Assembly (NCBI GenBank): GCA_949825025.1
Contig: OX463779.1
Coordinates: 42,974,249-43,038,248, forward strand
From: Siphlonurus alternatus
Lineage: Eukaryota; Arthropoda; Insecta; Ephemeroptera; Siphlonuridae
Length of the DNA: 64,000 nucleotides
Direction: 5' to 3'
This document shows positions 1 to 11,950 of this stretch, piece after piece; the stretch's first letter is position 1, and each line of letters starts with the position of its first letter. The notes beneath the pieces were generated by a model. The model searched no databases and was not told where the DNA came from. It saw only the letters and a program-made list of their open reading frames with translations. A program made the translations under genes and the position numbers.

Positions 1-677
1 GATAAAGACCTTTATTGAAAATAGCTTATAAACTCGTTTGCACCTTATAGATTATAGACGACTAGATACAAAACAAGTTAAATCTTAAATTTGTCATGTA
101 CAGTAATGGCCAATAAAACTGGAACACTTGGCGAGAGAGCCAGAGTAGATATGGCAACACTGTCTATTATTGTGACCAGGTGGACTCAGAGAATGTGATT
201 GTGAGACATTTGAACTTTTACAGTGTTTTTCAGATCAGCCAAATTAGACTGGTGGTGACTTCTACACTCACGCCAAGTGTTCCATTATTTTTTCCCTTGA
301 CTTTACATCCATGGACAGCAATTGTATCACTTATCATATGCCTGGTTTTGCAACTAAACATTATTATTATATATAAATATTTACTCAGGAATCTTTTTTA
401 TTGAATTTTAATCCAGCAATGCATTTTTCATATGGCTGAAATGTATTACATTTTTATGTTCTATTTATAGACATTCAAATGCAAAACTGAAGAAATATTT
501 TTATAGTACTTGATAAAAATGAACAGGAATGCAAAGCAATTCGTTGGAGGAATTTTTCAAGGACTTCCTTACATAATTTAATATTGAATTTCAATATGAA
601 AATCTCATATTCAATCTCGTGCATTTAAATTCAAAGAAATATGTACATAGATATCTGTATTTTCTGCATACCTGCAT
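1..677. other. A+T-rich DNA, no gene recognised
   Basis: I see no exon with a splice signal, no RNA gene and no recognisable repeat here. The short open frame at 180-404 has no coding-like composition and is probably chance. Confidence 0.5.
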
Positions 678-803
678 GTACATGTCATCGCCTTGGAAAA
701 TTTCCATTTGTGGCCTTGTTCATCACCATACCCCGTAAGAATAACACAGGATATGGTGATTGACAAGGCTGCAAGTGGAAAATTTTCCAAGGCGATAAGT
801 GTA
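678..803. mobile_element. MITE family A, copy 1
   Basis: Near-palindromic element of about 125 bp. The left arm runs through GCCTTGGAAAATTTCC and GGCCTTGTTCATCACCAT; the right arm is its reverse complement through GGTGATTGACAAGGCTGC and GGAAAATTTTCCAAGGC. A conserved spacer of the form AAGAATAACACAGG separates the arms. Four more copies lie in this window. No coding capacity. Confidence 0.85.
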
Positions 804-1270
804 CCTCAAAATATATTTGTCAATATCTCAGTTAATTACAAAATTCTTACCATGCAGATTGAAATATTAAATTATGGGCATTTTGATCTTAAAGGGGTAA
901 GGTCAATTATTGGTCAAACTCCTGATTAAAAATCTGCATGGTTACATGTGTTCTATCTTTTATTTCGAATTAAATAAAAAAAAACGTAAATTTATTACTT
1001 AAATCTGCAATTCGTTTCTTCCGGTAGTTCAAGTAGAAATTTATAAATTGTTCTTTGGATTTTACTACGACCAACCACAAAATAAAATATTTTAAACGCA
1101 CACTGGAGATCAGCATTACATTACACTGCAATACAAAATAACAAAATAGGTATAGCCAATGGGTAGAAATCTAAAACTGAAATTATGTTGATGTTTTATA
1201 GTCGGACTAAAAACCGTTGAACATTTTTAAATGACGATCAGAAGCTCGTAGAGAAAAACATATTGCAAAT

Positions 1271-1280
1271 GAACAAACTT

Positions 1281-1350
<70 letters not shown>

Positions 1351-1620
1351 CAGAAATGGGAAAAATGCACTAAATTATGACAATCCGATTATTTTTCAAG
1401 TCCTGGATCTATGTTTAAAAAATTATTTAAAGTACATAGTTTAATAGGCATCACTTCTTAATAAAATGATAGGGATTAAAAGGGGCGTGGGTTCAAACCT
1501 AAACTTAATTTGAATAACTTTTTAGCAATACTTTCTGGCTTCTAAAAAAATATGAAAAAAATCAGACTAGCATAATTTGATGCCCTCTATACATTTCTAC
1601 ATATTTTTCTTTCTTATAAG
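1271..1620. mobile_element. Inverted-repeat element family O, copy 1
   Basis: About 350 bp with degenerate terminal arms. The left arm includes ATTACAGAAATG and CACTAAATTATGA; the right arm includes TAGCATAATTTGATGCCC and CATTTCTACATA. The centre carries AAAAGGGGCGTGGGTTCAAA, also seen in copy 2. A long (AT)n tract has grown inside the left arm of this copy. Confidence 0.65.
1284..1348. repeat. (AT)n microsatellite
   Basis: About 32 uninterrupted AT dinucleotides, sitting within the left arm of a family O element. Confidence 0.97.
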
Positions 1621-2368
1621 TTTTTCATTGAGCTTTCATTTTATTATTTCTTGACCTACCCTTTTAAAGGTATCATAAAAAAAATAATAACACGAAAAAA
1701 TTACATAAAAACTCTTTGCTGTGACCTCACAAACTCGAAATACAGAGTTGTTATGATCGTCAAGTGACGTCATCAAGAGGTGTTATAACGCTGTAGCCGT
1801 CCGTTTTCTCAGCCCGCACAAATCTATAAAGCATCTACAGATGCTTTATACCACCTCTTGACTATGTTTTTTGAGCCTTTGATTTCTACTCTGTAATTCA
1901 AATATATAGGAAAATATACAATCTCAGCATCTTAAATCGTCAAATATTTCTTAAAGTTGGAGTTTTTGTGTTTCACTTTGAAGTTCCCAAATACTTCTCT
2001 CTTCAATCTAGATTACATCATTTAGCAATAAATTAAATGAAATTGTACGGTATAAAATTGCTTTATTTCAAACTAATCGCAACTCATTTATGTAAATTAC
2101 CACTTAAATCGTTCAGAGTTCTTACAATTTCTCATTTTCTACAGAATGTTAGAATTCAATTGCTTTCTGAAAAGGTCATAAATTCTCACCTCTATATTGA
2201 GAACATAAAAAAGTGATTAAAACTCTGAGTCATTCCGAATCGTGAATACAGATTAGTTTCTCTAGATTTTATTACGTTCAGTCTTCTGATCGTAATATAA
2301 TTTTGTATAGATTCACAGACAGAAGTGACAGAACACCTTACTGTATTTTATCTTTGGTTGGGTAATAT
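1621..2368. other. A+T-rich DNA, no gene recognised
   Basis: No exon or RNA gene is evident. One perfect CRE-type palindrome TGACGTCA lies at 1764-1771, followed by a short hairpin in which AAAGCATC is answered by GATGCTTT near 1828-1850. Confidence 0.45.
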
Positions 2369-2586
2369 CAACGACTATATTATACTGGAGGACGGCCTAG
2401 AACGTCAAATTGAGAAACCTCGATACTCGGTAGAGTTCGGAAACTCTTAACTATAATGCGCGCTCGGCCGGCTCGGCTCAGCAACTAGCCAATCAAATGC
2501 GCTAGAAAAGTCAAGGTTGTGACGTCACTGGTTGAGGAAATGTCGGCGCGTTAAAGTTTGGCCGTCCTCCCAGTATATAGTTCTTG
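2369..2586. mobile_element. MITE family E with 8-9 bp target duplication
   Basis: Terminal inverted repeats: the left end reads CAACGACTATAT then TACTGGAGGACGGCC, and the right end is the complement of CAAGAACTATATACTGGGAG then GACGGCC. Both sides are flanked by the direct repeat GGGTAATAT. The interior is G+C-rich (GCGCTCGGCCGGCTCGGC) and non-coding. The CAACG end and 8-9 bp duplication are compatible with hAT or Mutator-like non-autonomous elements; that class assignment is inference. Confidence 0.75.
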
Positions 2587-3947
2587 GGGTAATATCAGTT
2601 TGTTCGGTGAAGCGAGCAACATGGGACAGTAAAGTTGTTGATTATATGTAATGAACAAACAAACTTTATGAATTTTTAATTGCATATTTAATGGATAGAG
2701 AACCTCGAGTTATATGTGCTGTCAATATTTTTTCACACTTTTTATGATCTCTTTAACACCTTTAAAATAATTATGGAAAACAATGTAACGTCATAGTCAT
2801 GCAAATATTTAACATGCAAGCATATGCGGAAAGATGTTATATATGATTAACAATGAAACAGAAATCCTGAGACAGACATTTACAACCATTGCAGAAGACG
2901 TTGCATTTAAGTTTTTTTCAGTAAAATTGCACGAGAAACAATAAAATAAAGTGTGAAAACTACCCAAGCATTTTTTTTTTACATCAAAGTATTTAATATT
3001 ATTTAAACGAATTTATGTTTCCATATACGATCAGATGATTAATACAGATGCGTTGAATACCTCAAAGGATATAATATAATCGTTGTGTCGTCAAAGGATC
3101 CTAATTAAAAATCAACATGTGAACGTATACTATTATAATGGTGAATTTTTTATAAATTTAGAATTAACAAAAAATTATAAATTTATGTATAATATTAAAC
3201 TTGTTCATCATGGTTACGTAGACATAATTTTTTATCAAAAAAATCTAAGTTAAATATTGTTTAAGCTTTGATATTACGCATATTAATGTTTTATTTTTAA
3301 TTTTCTCTCAGACTCAGAAAAATATAGGGAAAAAAAGAGGATTCACGAGAAAAAATTAGGATTTTTCACTATCCCCGTTTATACAGTGAAATTCCTAAAT
3401 TAATGATACCAAGCGTGCATGGTTAGTCAGAAACCTGGATAACTCCTCCGGGAATCGTGGCCATTAGATTTATATATATTATGTACTTCTCTATCAAAGG
3501 TCTATTCCCAATTCCACATCAAATTTTGCGTTTCATCCATTTTACTATTTAATGTCTAAATATTAAAGACAACAAAGAGCGAAGTTTTAAACGAAATGGA
3601 ACCGTGTGTGACGAAGCCCCCATATAAATGATAACTGGTCATCAAAGCCGTGATGAGCTAGACGGCCGTAAACCCCGCATTCTAGCGTTGATCACCCAAG
3701 CGGCTTTTAGCCAAGGATAATAGAGAGAAAGGATGGCTTAATTTGAAGTCACACCATTTTGTCTCCCAGTGACGTCATCACGCTGTGTTTTAGAACCAGT
3801 TGATCTAAACCAAGGATGTTTTATACTATGGATAGATGGGGGCGCTTTCGTCAGTGAGGCAAGGTCGTAAGGAGGAAGTGGGTGGTGACTATAATACTAA
3901 TCATTATGATGTCCGCCATCTTACCATGGCAATGTAAAACCAAAGTA
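2587..3947. other. Intergenic or intronic DNA with family N fragment
   Basis: 2790-2832 holds a dispersed repeat (CATGCAAATATTTAACATGC then AAGCATATGC) that recurs near 36320 and 60952. A perfect TGACGTCA lies at 3770-3777. The 3600-3760 stretch is more G+C-rich than its surroundings but has no long open frame. No gene recognised. Confidence 0.5.
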
Positions 3948-4156
3948 AAGGCGGATGCAGATGGCGACAACGGCAATGCAATGTATTTTGACGTAAAAGC
4001 TGTGAAATCCTATGCGGCGGCGAATTCGCCGGGAATCGCGTTAATTAAAATGCTATTTTTCTTTTAATCGCCAAATATGGCCGCCAATGGATGTTACAGC
4101 AAGTGCGCATTATTCGCGTCGCGTCGCACGATAAAAATCGCCATGTGAATCCACCT
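3948..4156. mobile_element. MITE family D, copy 1
   Basis: About 210 bp bounded by AAGGCGGATGCAGATGGCGA and the complement of AGGTGGATTCACATGGCGAT. Internal landmarks shared by the family are ATTTTGACGTAAAAGCTGTG, GCGAATTCGCC, a core of the form AAATATGGCCGCCAATGG, and GCAAGTGCGCATTATTCGCG. Short open frames across it are by-products of the repeat, not genes. Confidence 0.85.
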
Positions 4157-5018
4157 AGCTTAATAACACAGAAGGTTTCGCTCGGCGGCCATGATACAAT
4201 GGGTTTTTGCCTCAGCAGCTCTAATGCTATTGGTATAGGGCTATCCTATCCATGGAACATCTTTGCTCTAAACAGGTTGCAGTTATAGACAACTGGTTAA
4301 ATGATCGAACTATTCCGAAGGTTGACGAAAATAGCCGAGGACTGCACTACTTCAATTTTTCGATCTAAACAATCCTCCCCATTTCAATATCCTTGTATTT
4401 TATCGCTAGCAGCTAAACCAAGTTTATCGCATCTAGTCTGCATATTATGTCATCAGCCCGGGCAAACCACGAGGTAATGTAATCAAAATTAAATAGGATG
4501 TATGTGAAATACGTTTTAAAGTTTAATAAGTAATAAATATTTTATAACTATTTTATATCGTCATAATATCGCATGCCTTTTTTTATATAATTTTTGTTTA
4601 TTATTATTCCTAGTTTAAATGTTCCTAAATTTATGAAAACTTTGTATAAACAAAAAGTTGAAATATAATGTATATTATTAAGCAATGACATTTTAAAAAA
4701 ATGGAAATTAAATTAATGAAACACTTACTATTTTTTATGATTAAAATTAGTCATAAATTATAATAATTTTATGTTAATGCATATACAAACATGAATGTGC
4801 TGTTTTTTTTTTCTATAGAATTACATTTGCACTCTTTATGGTGAGTGGTTTGAAGAACAAGTTTCCTCGAGTTTTGTGTTTGACGTACACAAGGTATGTA
4901 ATTCAACACAACTTCCCCCTTTTTTATTTTCGAGCTGAAAAGAGAGGAAAAAAATAATAATAAGCTTGTGCTGCCACTGCTGCCAAGACTGAACCTCATC
5001 AAGTTTAAACAAGTTGTC
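4157..5018. other. A+T-rich DNA, no gene recognised
   Basis: Low-complexity A+T-rich sequence with no exon, RNA gene or clear mobile element visible to me. Confidence 0.4.
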
Positions 5019-5200
5019 TCTCTCTCTCTCTTCCTCTCTCTGTGTGCCTTATATATTTGGAATGGGATATTAAAATAAAGTTGAATTCTCTCTCTCTCTC
5101 TCTCTTAATCTCCCTTTCTCTCTCTCTCTCTCTCTCCCCATCCCTCTCCCTCTGCATGTCTCCCTGTATTTCTCTCTCTGCCTCTCCCTCCAAATCGCCT
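5019..5200. repeat. (CT)n-rich low-complexity tract
   Basis: Several (CT)n runs separated by short unique pieces (5019-5042, 5090-5106, 5115-5137) and CCCT-type interruptions. The minus-strand open frame rich in Arg-Glu pairs across it is a simple-sequence artefact. Confidence 0.9.
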
Positions 5201-6299
5201 TCTACATAACCAACCTGTGTATACACTCATCAAACAAATTAAGGATGAATCTCAGTAGGTTGATATCTCGCAATCGTACCGCCTGAATGCAACAAGACTT
5301 GCAGGGGACTTAGAACTCACCATCAATAGGTGGCATACAAATTTTGAAGCGAATCTGTCTTATCAGTTTTGTGAAAACTGAGGTAGAAGTTTAACATTGG
5401 CCTTATGGACGAAAACCGGAAATGGAGCTGTTGTAAGAAAACTGCAAGACTGAATTTGCTCAAACCATAAGCGATTAAGTTTTAGAACATTCTCGATTTT
5501 TTAAAATTCATTTCATTCGATTCATTTGCAAGGAAATATTCTTTGATTCCGAAGTAACTGAGATTAATCGTTAATCACTTTTGTCCTCATGCACATATAT
5601 AATTGCAACAACCAACTATAGATGTCACCACGTCAGTTTTTTTAATTCAACCTTAACAATTAAAAATACAATTAATTTTCATAGAAACGAGTAAAGTTGG
5701 TATACAAAGAATTCTAAAATCTCCATTTAGATTAAGACGCTGCCACTCTGTATAAATATGCAACTGTCAGATTCCCATGATGCTCAGAGAATTTAATAAA
5801 TATGTAAATTCTGAGGTCTAACTGTTGTTATTAGCTGTGATAATCTTAAACCTGGCTACTGTTTTAACGTTGATAGCTAGGAAGGTCTGACTGTGAAAAA
5901 GGCTGTGTTTCCCCGTATACCAACATTGAACGTCAAACTCTTTAAATAATTTCAGTCATGAAATTCAATTTGATTTTCATCATGCATGTTCGGGAGTACT
6001 TCGGCTTAGGTTCGATCAATGAGGTTCTTCGTTACAAACTGCCTACCAATGACTGAGGACGTTACAACAACGAAAACCAAGTTAAATGTAAAGCGCAGTG
6101 CATCAGCAATAAATGCTCGGCTATATACGTTCAAGACAAAAAACAAAAAGGATCAGAAAACTTGTTAATTATTTTAAATGCTGTGCACAGCCATTAATTT
6201 GCCCCTAAAATTTTCACAGACTAAAATCGGTAGCCGGCGGACAGATGTGACAATTTTTTATTCCTGTGGTTGCCCTTATTCTATGACTTGCTTGTTAAC
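5201..6299. other. A+T-rich DNA, no gene recognised
   Basis: I find no splice-bounded open frame, RNA gene or clear repeat in this stretch. Confidence 0.4.
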
Positions 6300-6419
6300 G
6301 TACACTCGTCGCTTTGGAAAATTTCCCTTCGCGGCCTTGTTAATCACCATGCTCCGTAAGAATAACACAGGGCATGGTCAAGGCTGCCAGTGGGAAATTT
6401 TCTAAGGTGACAAGTGTAC
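6300..6419. mobile_element. MITE family A, copy 2
   Basis: Starts with GTACACTCGTCGC and ends with GACAAGTGTAC. The inner arms GGAAAATTTCCC and GGGAAATTTTC surround the AATAACACAGGGCATGGT spacer. Part of the right arm is deleted compared with the 29.5-kb copy, which keeps a fuller arm. Confidence 0.85.
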
Positions 6420-6991
6420 ATGATACCCAAAATTAAATAATAAAATTATCAATATCATTACAAATGAAATTGAAATTCTATTTTCTAATTATCAGTTTGA
6501 AGAAGTCAATGCATTATGTAAATGAAATGCTAAACAATATGACTCAAAGAAAACAATGAAGATTCTAAAATATTTTACAACAATTAACTTAAGACAAATT
6601 AATATCAACTTTATCACATTTCAGTTTAAGTTGACAGTATTATACTTTTATATTTATATTTAAATATATTGTATTTTTATATAATATATTATATTTTTTT
6701 TTTCAGTAAATCTCTTATTTCTTGATGTTTGTTTGCTCGAATGATGAAACTACAAAATTCCCCGGAGAGTCTAGCTAGGGAGACCGCTCGCTGACAAGAG
6801 TTTTTGGACCTCTCAAGAACTGCAAACTTTCTAACTGGTCTTAATCTCCTCGGAATTAAATGTGAAGTGCACACATACGATCTAAAAAAAAGTTGAACGT
6901 GCATCGCTCTACAAATAATAAAAAAAAAAGGTCTCCAAGAAATGTTGAAATCTTGCTGAAAAATAATCAATCATGCTTCAAATGGGAGGCG

Positions 6992-7430
6992 AACTATAGT
7001 TCAACAAATGGAAGATTACCACCGGAAGTAGCCGGAAGTGGAAGGATTTTGGCTTAACTAATAGATATGAAACTTGAAGACTTTGTAGATAGCTTGAAAT
7101 TCCTTAAATATAATATAATCTCTCTGCAAATATTCAAATTCAAAATTGAACTACAGTCAAATTAATTTAATATTCCCAACGGAAGTAGCCAGAAGTGAGA
7201 GGTTTCTGACCTACGTAGTTGTATTTTGTATTTCAACATTGCAATTTCACATATTAGTCAGTAATTCTAGCACGTACCATTCTGCAAAGTTTCAATAGTG
7301 AAATAGCCACAAAATTCACACTTCCGGCTACTTCCGGAAGGAATTTTAAATTAATTTGACTGTAGAAAGTCCAGAAACCTCGAACTTCCAGCTACTTCCT
7401 GTGGTAATCTAACATATGTTAAACTATAGT
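6992..7430. mobile_element. MITE family G, outer element
   Basis: Outer arms AACTATAGTT and GATTACCACCGGAAGTAGCC on the left are mirrored by the complement of GATTACCACAGGAAGTAGC on the right. The element contains a second, complete family G element (7151-7365), so two insertions are stacked. Confidence 0.75.
7151..7365. mobile_element. MITE family G, inner element
   Basis: Ends CTACAGTCAAATTAATTTAA and its complement. Subterminal CGGAAGTAGCCAGAAGTG on the left is mirrored by CACTTCCGGCTACTTCCGG on the right. Related copies at 10621, 38615 and 41752. Confidence 0.85.
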
Positions 7431-7702
7431 AGACGAATGAGTGACCCTGATACAATCCCATACCTTTTTAGAATGCCAGCTCAAAGTGGTCAATGTATAT
7501 CCTGGTCTAGGACGTTAGAGTAACAAAGGAACAAACGACATTCGCTCCATGGTTTTTATAGATAAAGGAAATCTTAAAAAGAACAACTGTAATTTACTTA
7601 ACGAAAGTGTAGATGAAAGTGCTAAAAAAGTCATCGCTTTTGTATTTAGTTAGGATAGCAATTTTCTCCTTTTTGTTGTCCGAATGCATTTTGATGATTG
7701 GG

Positions 7703-7737
<35 letters not shown>

Positions 7738-8295
7738 AGAGAGAGAGAAACTAAATGAAAAGACTGAATTTTACTAAATTCTCCTAACAGATTTCTTTCT
7801 TTTTTTCACGACTTTTTAAAGGAGATGTAGTCTTGATGCCTGTAGAGATAGTATTAGGGATGATAAATTTATATGCAAAGTTAATATTTAAAGTCAGTTT
7901 ATAGACATGAATATTATATATGTTATTATAAATATGGAATTAACATTATATTATAATTTAATGTATGTTTTTATTGTATAAATTAAAATTATTTTACATG
8001 ATACAATAAACTTTGTAATATAGTTTATTATTAAACATGAGACTTATGTTTGAAACTATATTAAAATAAGTTATGGTTCGCTGCCATACCATTTTAATAT
8101 TCAAATTATTATTATTTGATCTCAATTCAGTTACAAGATACACAGGATGATATCATGCATGTGGGTAAAAGACATGTTTACGTCAATTAGAACTAGAATT
8201 AGAATTAGTAAAAAAATAAAATAAAAAAAATCAGCCAAAACGTTAAATTATTTTAGTATTATTTATGTATTCATTTACACTATAAAAACAATGTC
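7431..8295. other. A+T-rich DNA with homopolymer tract
   Basis: A pure A run at about 7706-7734 leads into a short (GA)n. This could be the tail of an old retroposed copy, but no source sequence is recognisable upstream. No gene recognised. Confidence 0.5.
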
Positions 8296-8454
8296 TAAAG
8301 CCGGTACAGTATATATTACACGATAAAATTTTTCTAATTATTGCATACAATTTTTCCTTACAAGAAAACTTCAACTCTATTTGTTTCTATGGAGTTGAAA
8401 TTTTCTTGAAAAGAATTTTTTTTTTGCAAAATTGTGTCGTGTAATGCAGGCTTT
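8296..8454. mobile_element. MITE family B, copy 1
   Basis: Palindromic element: TAAAGCCGGTA at the left and the complement of TAAAGCCTGCATTACACGAC at the right. Inner arms GCATACAATTTTTCCTTAC and CTTCAACTC flank a TTTGTTTCTATGGAG loop. The most diverged of four copies. TAA/TTA at the edges suits a 3-bp TWA target duplication as in PIF/Harbinger-type elements (inference). Confidence 0.85.
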
Positions 8455-9264
8455 AGAAAGATCAATTTTACAGCAACAACAAAAAAACAACGACATATTT
8501 TTAATAAAATTAATATAATAGTAATAATAATATAAATGTTTATTGAACAAATTAAAAAACACATTTGTTAAAAAACGTAATTGAGCTCTGCTGAATTGTC
8601 TATTGCAAAAAAAGAATATACCATTCACATTTAAATGTTCAGCCACCCATATTTCTTTTGATGGAGTTTTCTTTATAAATCAGTGTAAGAGCACATGGGT
8701 TCTTTGTCCATAAGTTTGAGTCTGCATTTTGGAGGAAGTCAAGTTTTGTCAACTTTGTAAAGAGTTTCTCTCAATTGTATTTACTTTTCTAATACTTTGT
8801 TTTACCACGGATCTACACTTTCGTTCGAACATACAATACCTCCCGGAAGTAACCGGAAGTGGATGAATTCTGTACATTTCAGGGCGTATTTCAAGTGTGA
8901 TAGATTTACGAGATGTACTTGTGTGCGATTTATGTGCACCTTACACTTGAGTGGAGAACAACAAATTTTAGAAACAAACTGCAGATATTTATCTCTCAGT
9001 GGTACACCCAATGACAAATGTTTCTACAACCCACAGTAGGAAATTTCCCTTAAATTGCGTCATCCAATGAAGTAGAGTGCATGTCATGTTGGTATTTATA
9101 AAATAAAATTCAAAACGTTTACCTCGACTTCTCAGATCGTGCAAGTGAGAGGTAGATACTTATGATAGTCTTATCTAATTTCACGGTCTCTTTACAGATG
9201 GTTCAATTCTATTTATAAATTTTAGCATTACAATTTCAATATCGTTGATAAATTGTAGTATAAA
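8455..9264. other. A+T-rich DNA, no gene recognised
   Basis: A lone CCGGAAGTAACCGGAAGTGG near 8840 echoes the family G subterminal motif without a visible partner arm. No supported exon. Confidence 0.45.
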
Positions 9265-9600
9265 TGAACAACTTGCATGAAAATCTTTATTGCAGAAATG
9301 AAAAGGGGATACCAAATTATGATATTCTGATATTTTCTCAGACTTGTTAGAGCCTGCATAATGAAAACTATTTTTACAAAAATATTGAAAGTACAAAGAG
9401 GTGTCAATAGGCATCACTTCTTGAAAGTCAATGAAAGTATAGGGACTAAAAGGGGCGTGAGTTCAAACTTTGTCTAATTTTTGTTTTGTTTGTTTGTTTT
9501 TTTTTTTTTTTTGGTAATACTTAAAAGTTTGAAAAAAATTAGAACAACATGAAATTGGTGCCCACTACTCATATATGCAATAAAAAATTTCATGCAAATA
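9265..9600. mobile_element. Inverted-repeat element family O, copy 2
   Basis: Left arm GAACAACTTGCATGAAAATC then TTATTGCAGAAATGA; right arm ATGCAATAAAAAATTTCATG. The interior shares AATAGGCATCACTTCTT and AAAAGGGGCGTGAGTTCAAA with copy 1. Confidence 0.75.
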
Positions 9601-10620
9601 TAATCTATTACGAAGTCATTATCACACTACAAGTATAGCCCATCTTATTATATGACAAAAGCTAACGTGGGAGGAAGTATAGACAGCGATGGGACTCTAG
9701 ACGTCAAAGCCCTCGGTGGTTAGCAAAATTAATTGAATGTCGTCTCTATGTCATCGTCGTGAAGAGGGGACGAGTCAGGTATCGGTTTTCAATAAACATC
9801 CTGACTAAATTACCTACTACAATATTTAGATAGCGGTCTAAATATTAATGTTTTTGATAACAATAATTAATTTTATAATAATTTTTGGTTACTAATTAAT
9901 TTTTTTATAATTAAAATCGATAATTTACATGATTGGAGAGATAAATTGTCGATGTAAATTTGTAACAATGTTGAAGAGGTATGAAGGACCTTCCCCCCTC
10001 CCCCCCCCTTGACCCTTCCCGCTGAGTGAACCCCTCATTATTGATCCGAGCCAATAAACAGCAGCCACTACTCTTCTTATCCCGCGCGCTGATTGTGTTC
10101 TCCCGGCATGGTGGCGCCATCAGTAGGGAAAAACCGCAACTAAATGTACGGGGAATCATCATACGATTAGATCAAAGATTCGACAAGATTTTTTCTTATT
10201 GTGATTTTCTGGTGTAATATAACACGCACTATTATCAATGGTATAGCGTAACTATTGTAATTGTAATTTATTTTTATTTGTTGGAATTTATAATGTACAA
10301 AAGTTGCATACATATATTAAATTGTTGAAGCATTTAATTGTATTTATTAAAGTCCACCTCTATAATTAAAAAAAAGGAGCTGGCTTCTTTGAGCACCATT
10401 GTTATTAAACACCAGATCAGGACACCCCAGGACAGTGTGAACGTTTTTGTCTGATTTTCAAAAGCTCCAACTCTAAGACACATATAAAAGTTTACTAAGA
10501 AGATTTTGTCATTACAAGATTAAAATTTGAAAATTCCTAATTAGTTATATACTTGTGATAAAATGCCCAGAAAAAACAGCAGGAGTAACGTTCGTGCATC
10601 ACCGAGGTTTAAGATAACTT
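9601..10620. other. Intergenic or intronic DNA with a small G+C-rich patch
   Basis: A C-run near 9994-10010 and a G+C-rich patch (10020-10160) contain CCCGCGCGCTG and a GGCATGGTGGCGCC start-like context, but the frame after that ATG closes within about 12 codons and I see no splice donor that rescues it. No gene is called. Confidence 0.4.
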
Positions 10621-10845
10621 GTACAGTTAAATTTACATGATATTCCATCCGGAAGTAGCCGAAAGTGTCAGGTTTCTAGTCTTCCTACTTGCATTTCATC
10701 GTTACAATTTTGCATATATATAATAGGTTAATTCTTTTACTTTAAGCCCATTTGTAAAGTTTGAAAACTGAATTACAATAAGAAGAGCTGCAAACTTAAC
10801 ACTTCCGGTTACTTCCGGAAGGAATTTTACATTAATTTGACTGTA
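10621..10845. mobile_element. MITE family G, copy 3
   Basis: Left end TACAGTTAAATTTACATG then CCGGAAGTAGCCGAAAGTG; right end CACTTCCGGTTACTTCCGG then the complement of CTACAGTCAAATTAATG. About 225 bp. Confidence 0.85.
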
Positions 10846-11770
10846 GCTGCTGCCTTTTTGACTAAAATTGCCGAAGTCCAAACGTCCAACTTCAAATCAA
10901 AATTTCATCACAGCCTCCACAGCGTAGTGAAGTTACTTTGATATTAACTGAAATGAAGTTTCATTTGCTGCGATGATTCTCTCCTTTGTTAAATATTGTT
11001 CACTGGCACCGCGACGTACAAGAAAAAGAAATGTTTACATTTTCTGTCTGAGTTGTTAATTATTAATTTTCTACTTAGCAAGCCAGTTAGCATCTCTTCA
11101 GTTCTTAATTAACTTCATCCCTGCTTGTAGGGCAGCTAATCTTTCCCTCCCCGTCCCTTTCCCTCCCTCCTCTTCTCTAAAACTTATCTGTCACCACTTA
11201 AGTGGTTGACGAAAATGTTTGAATAAAATAATTAGAAATATTTTATTAAAGCTGTAGAATTCAGTTTAAATATTTAGTAATGTCTATGTTTTCTTTCCTC
11301 ATAAAACTTCCCTAGTTGAATAATACATAAATTTATTTGCAGTTTTACATTAAATTTACATTTTAATTGTTAATACTTGAAACTACGTACTTACTTTTAA
11401 AGTAAGTTTAAATTATATTTTTTTCAATTTCTTATAAGTCTTATATTTTACCATGAACCACGCTCAGCACTATTTTTTTTTAGTGTCAATGGAGTTCTGT
11501 GATTTTAAACAAAATTAGGAAGACCAGAACTTCTTACTTAAATTCTCTCCTAAAAGTTCAAATCTGTAATTATATTTCTCTTTTAAATTAGCTGCTCGAA
11601 CTGTCTCAAGTTGTCTATTAAGTTTTTATATTATTGAAATGTACAAATCGTTTCATAATTCAAATTCAAATATTTATTCATCCTACTTACAAGACAAGTC
11701 AACATAGTACACATTGCATAAAAAACAACATATTATTCACTTTTGTAAAAATCGTTAATACTGTACATAT
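10846..11770. other. A+T-rich DNA, no gene recognised
   Basis: A short pyrimidine-rich stretch near 11140-11175, otherwise no feature I can support. Confidence 0.4.
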
Positions 11771-11950
11771 TGGGGGACATTCACAAAGCACTTTAACCCC
11801 CAATTTAGCCCCGATTTTTAACCCTGGTGCTAAAAATGGTGCTAAGCTATGAGCTTAACATGGTTAGCCCCTGGTTTAGTACCATGTTTAGCACCAGGGT
11901 TAAAAATCGGGGCTAAAGTGGGGGCTAAAGTGCTTTGTGAATGTCCCCCA
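11771..11950. mobile_element. MITE family C, copy 1
   Basis: Almost perfect 180-bp palindrome: GGGGGACATTCACAAAG, CACTTTAACCCC, TTTTTAACCCTGGTGCTAA, a short loop, then the reverse complement. Contains repeated GGTGCTAA/TTAGCACC words. The near identity of its arms suggests recent activity. Confidence 0.92.

Noticed and set aside
3882..4288. Two short plus-strand frames
   Set aside because: They lie across a family D MITE that recurs elsewhere; other copies have different stops and shifts.
10106..10141. ATG in GGCATGGTGGCGCC as a gene start
   Set aside because: The frame closes after about 12 codons and no donor follows within it.
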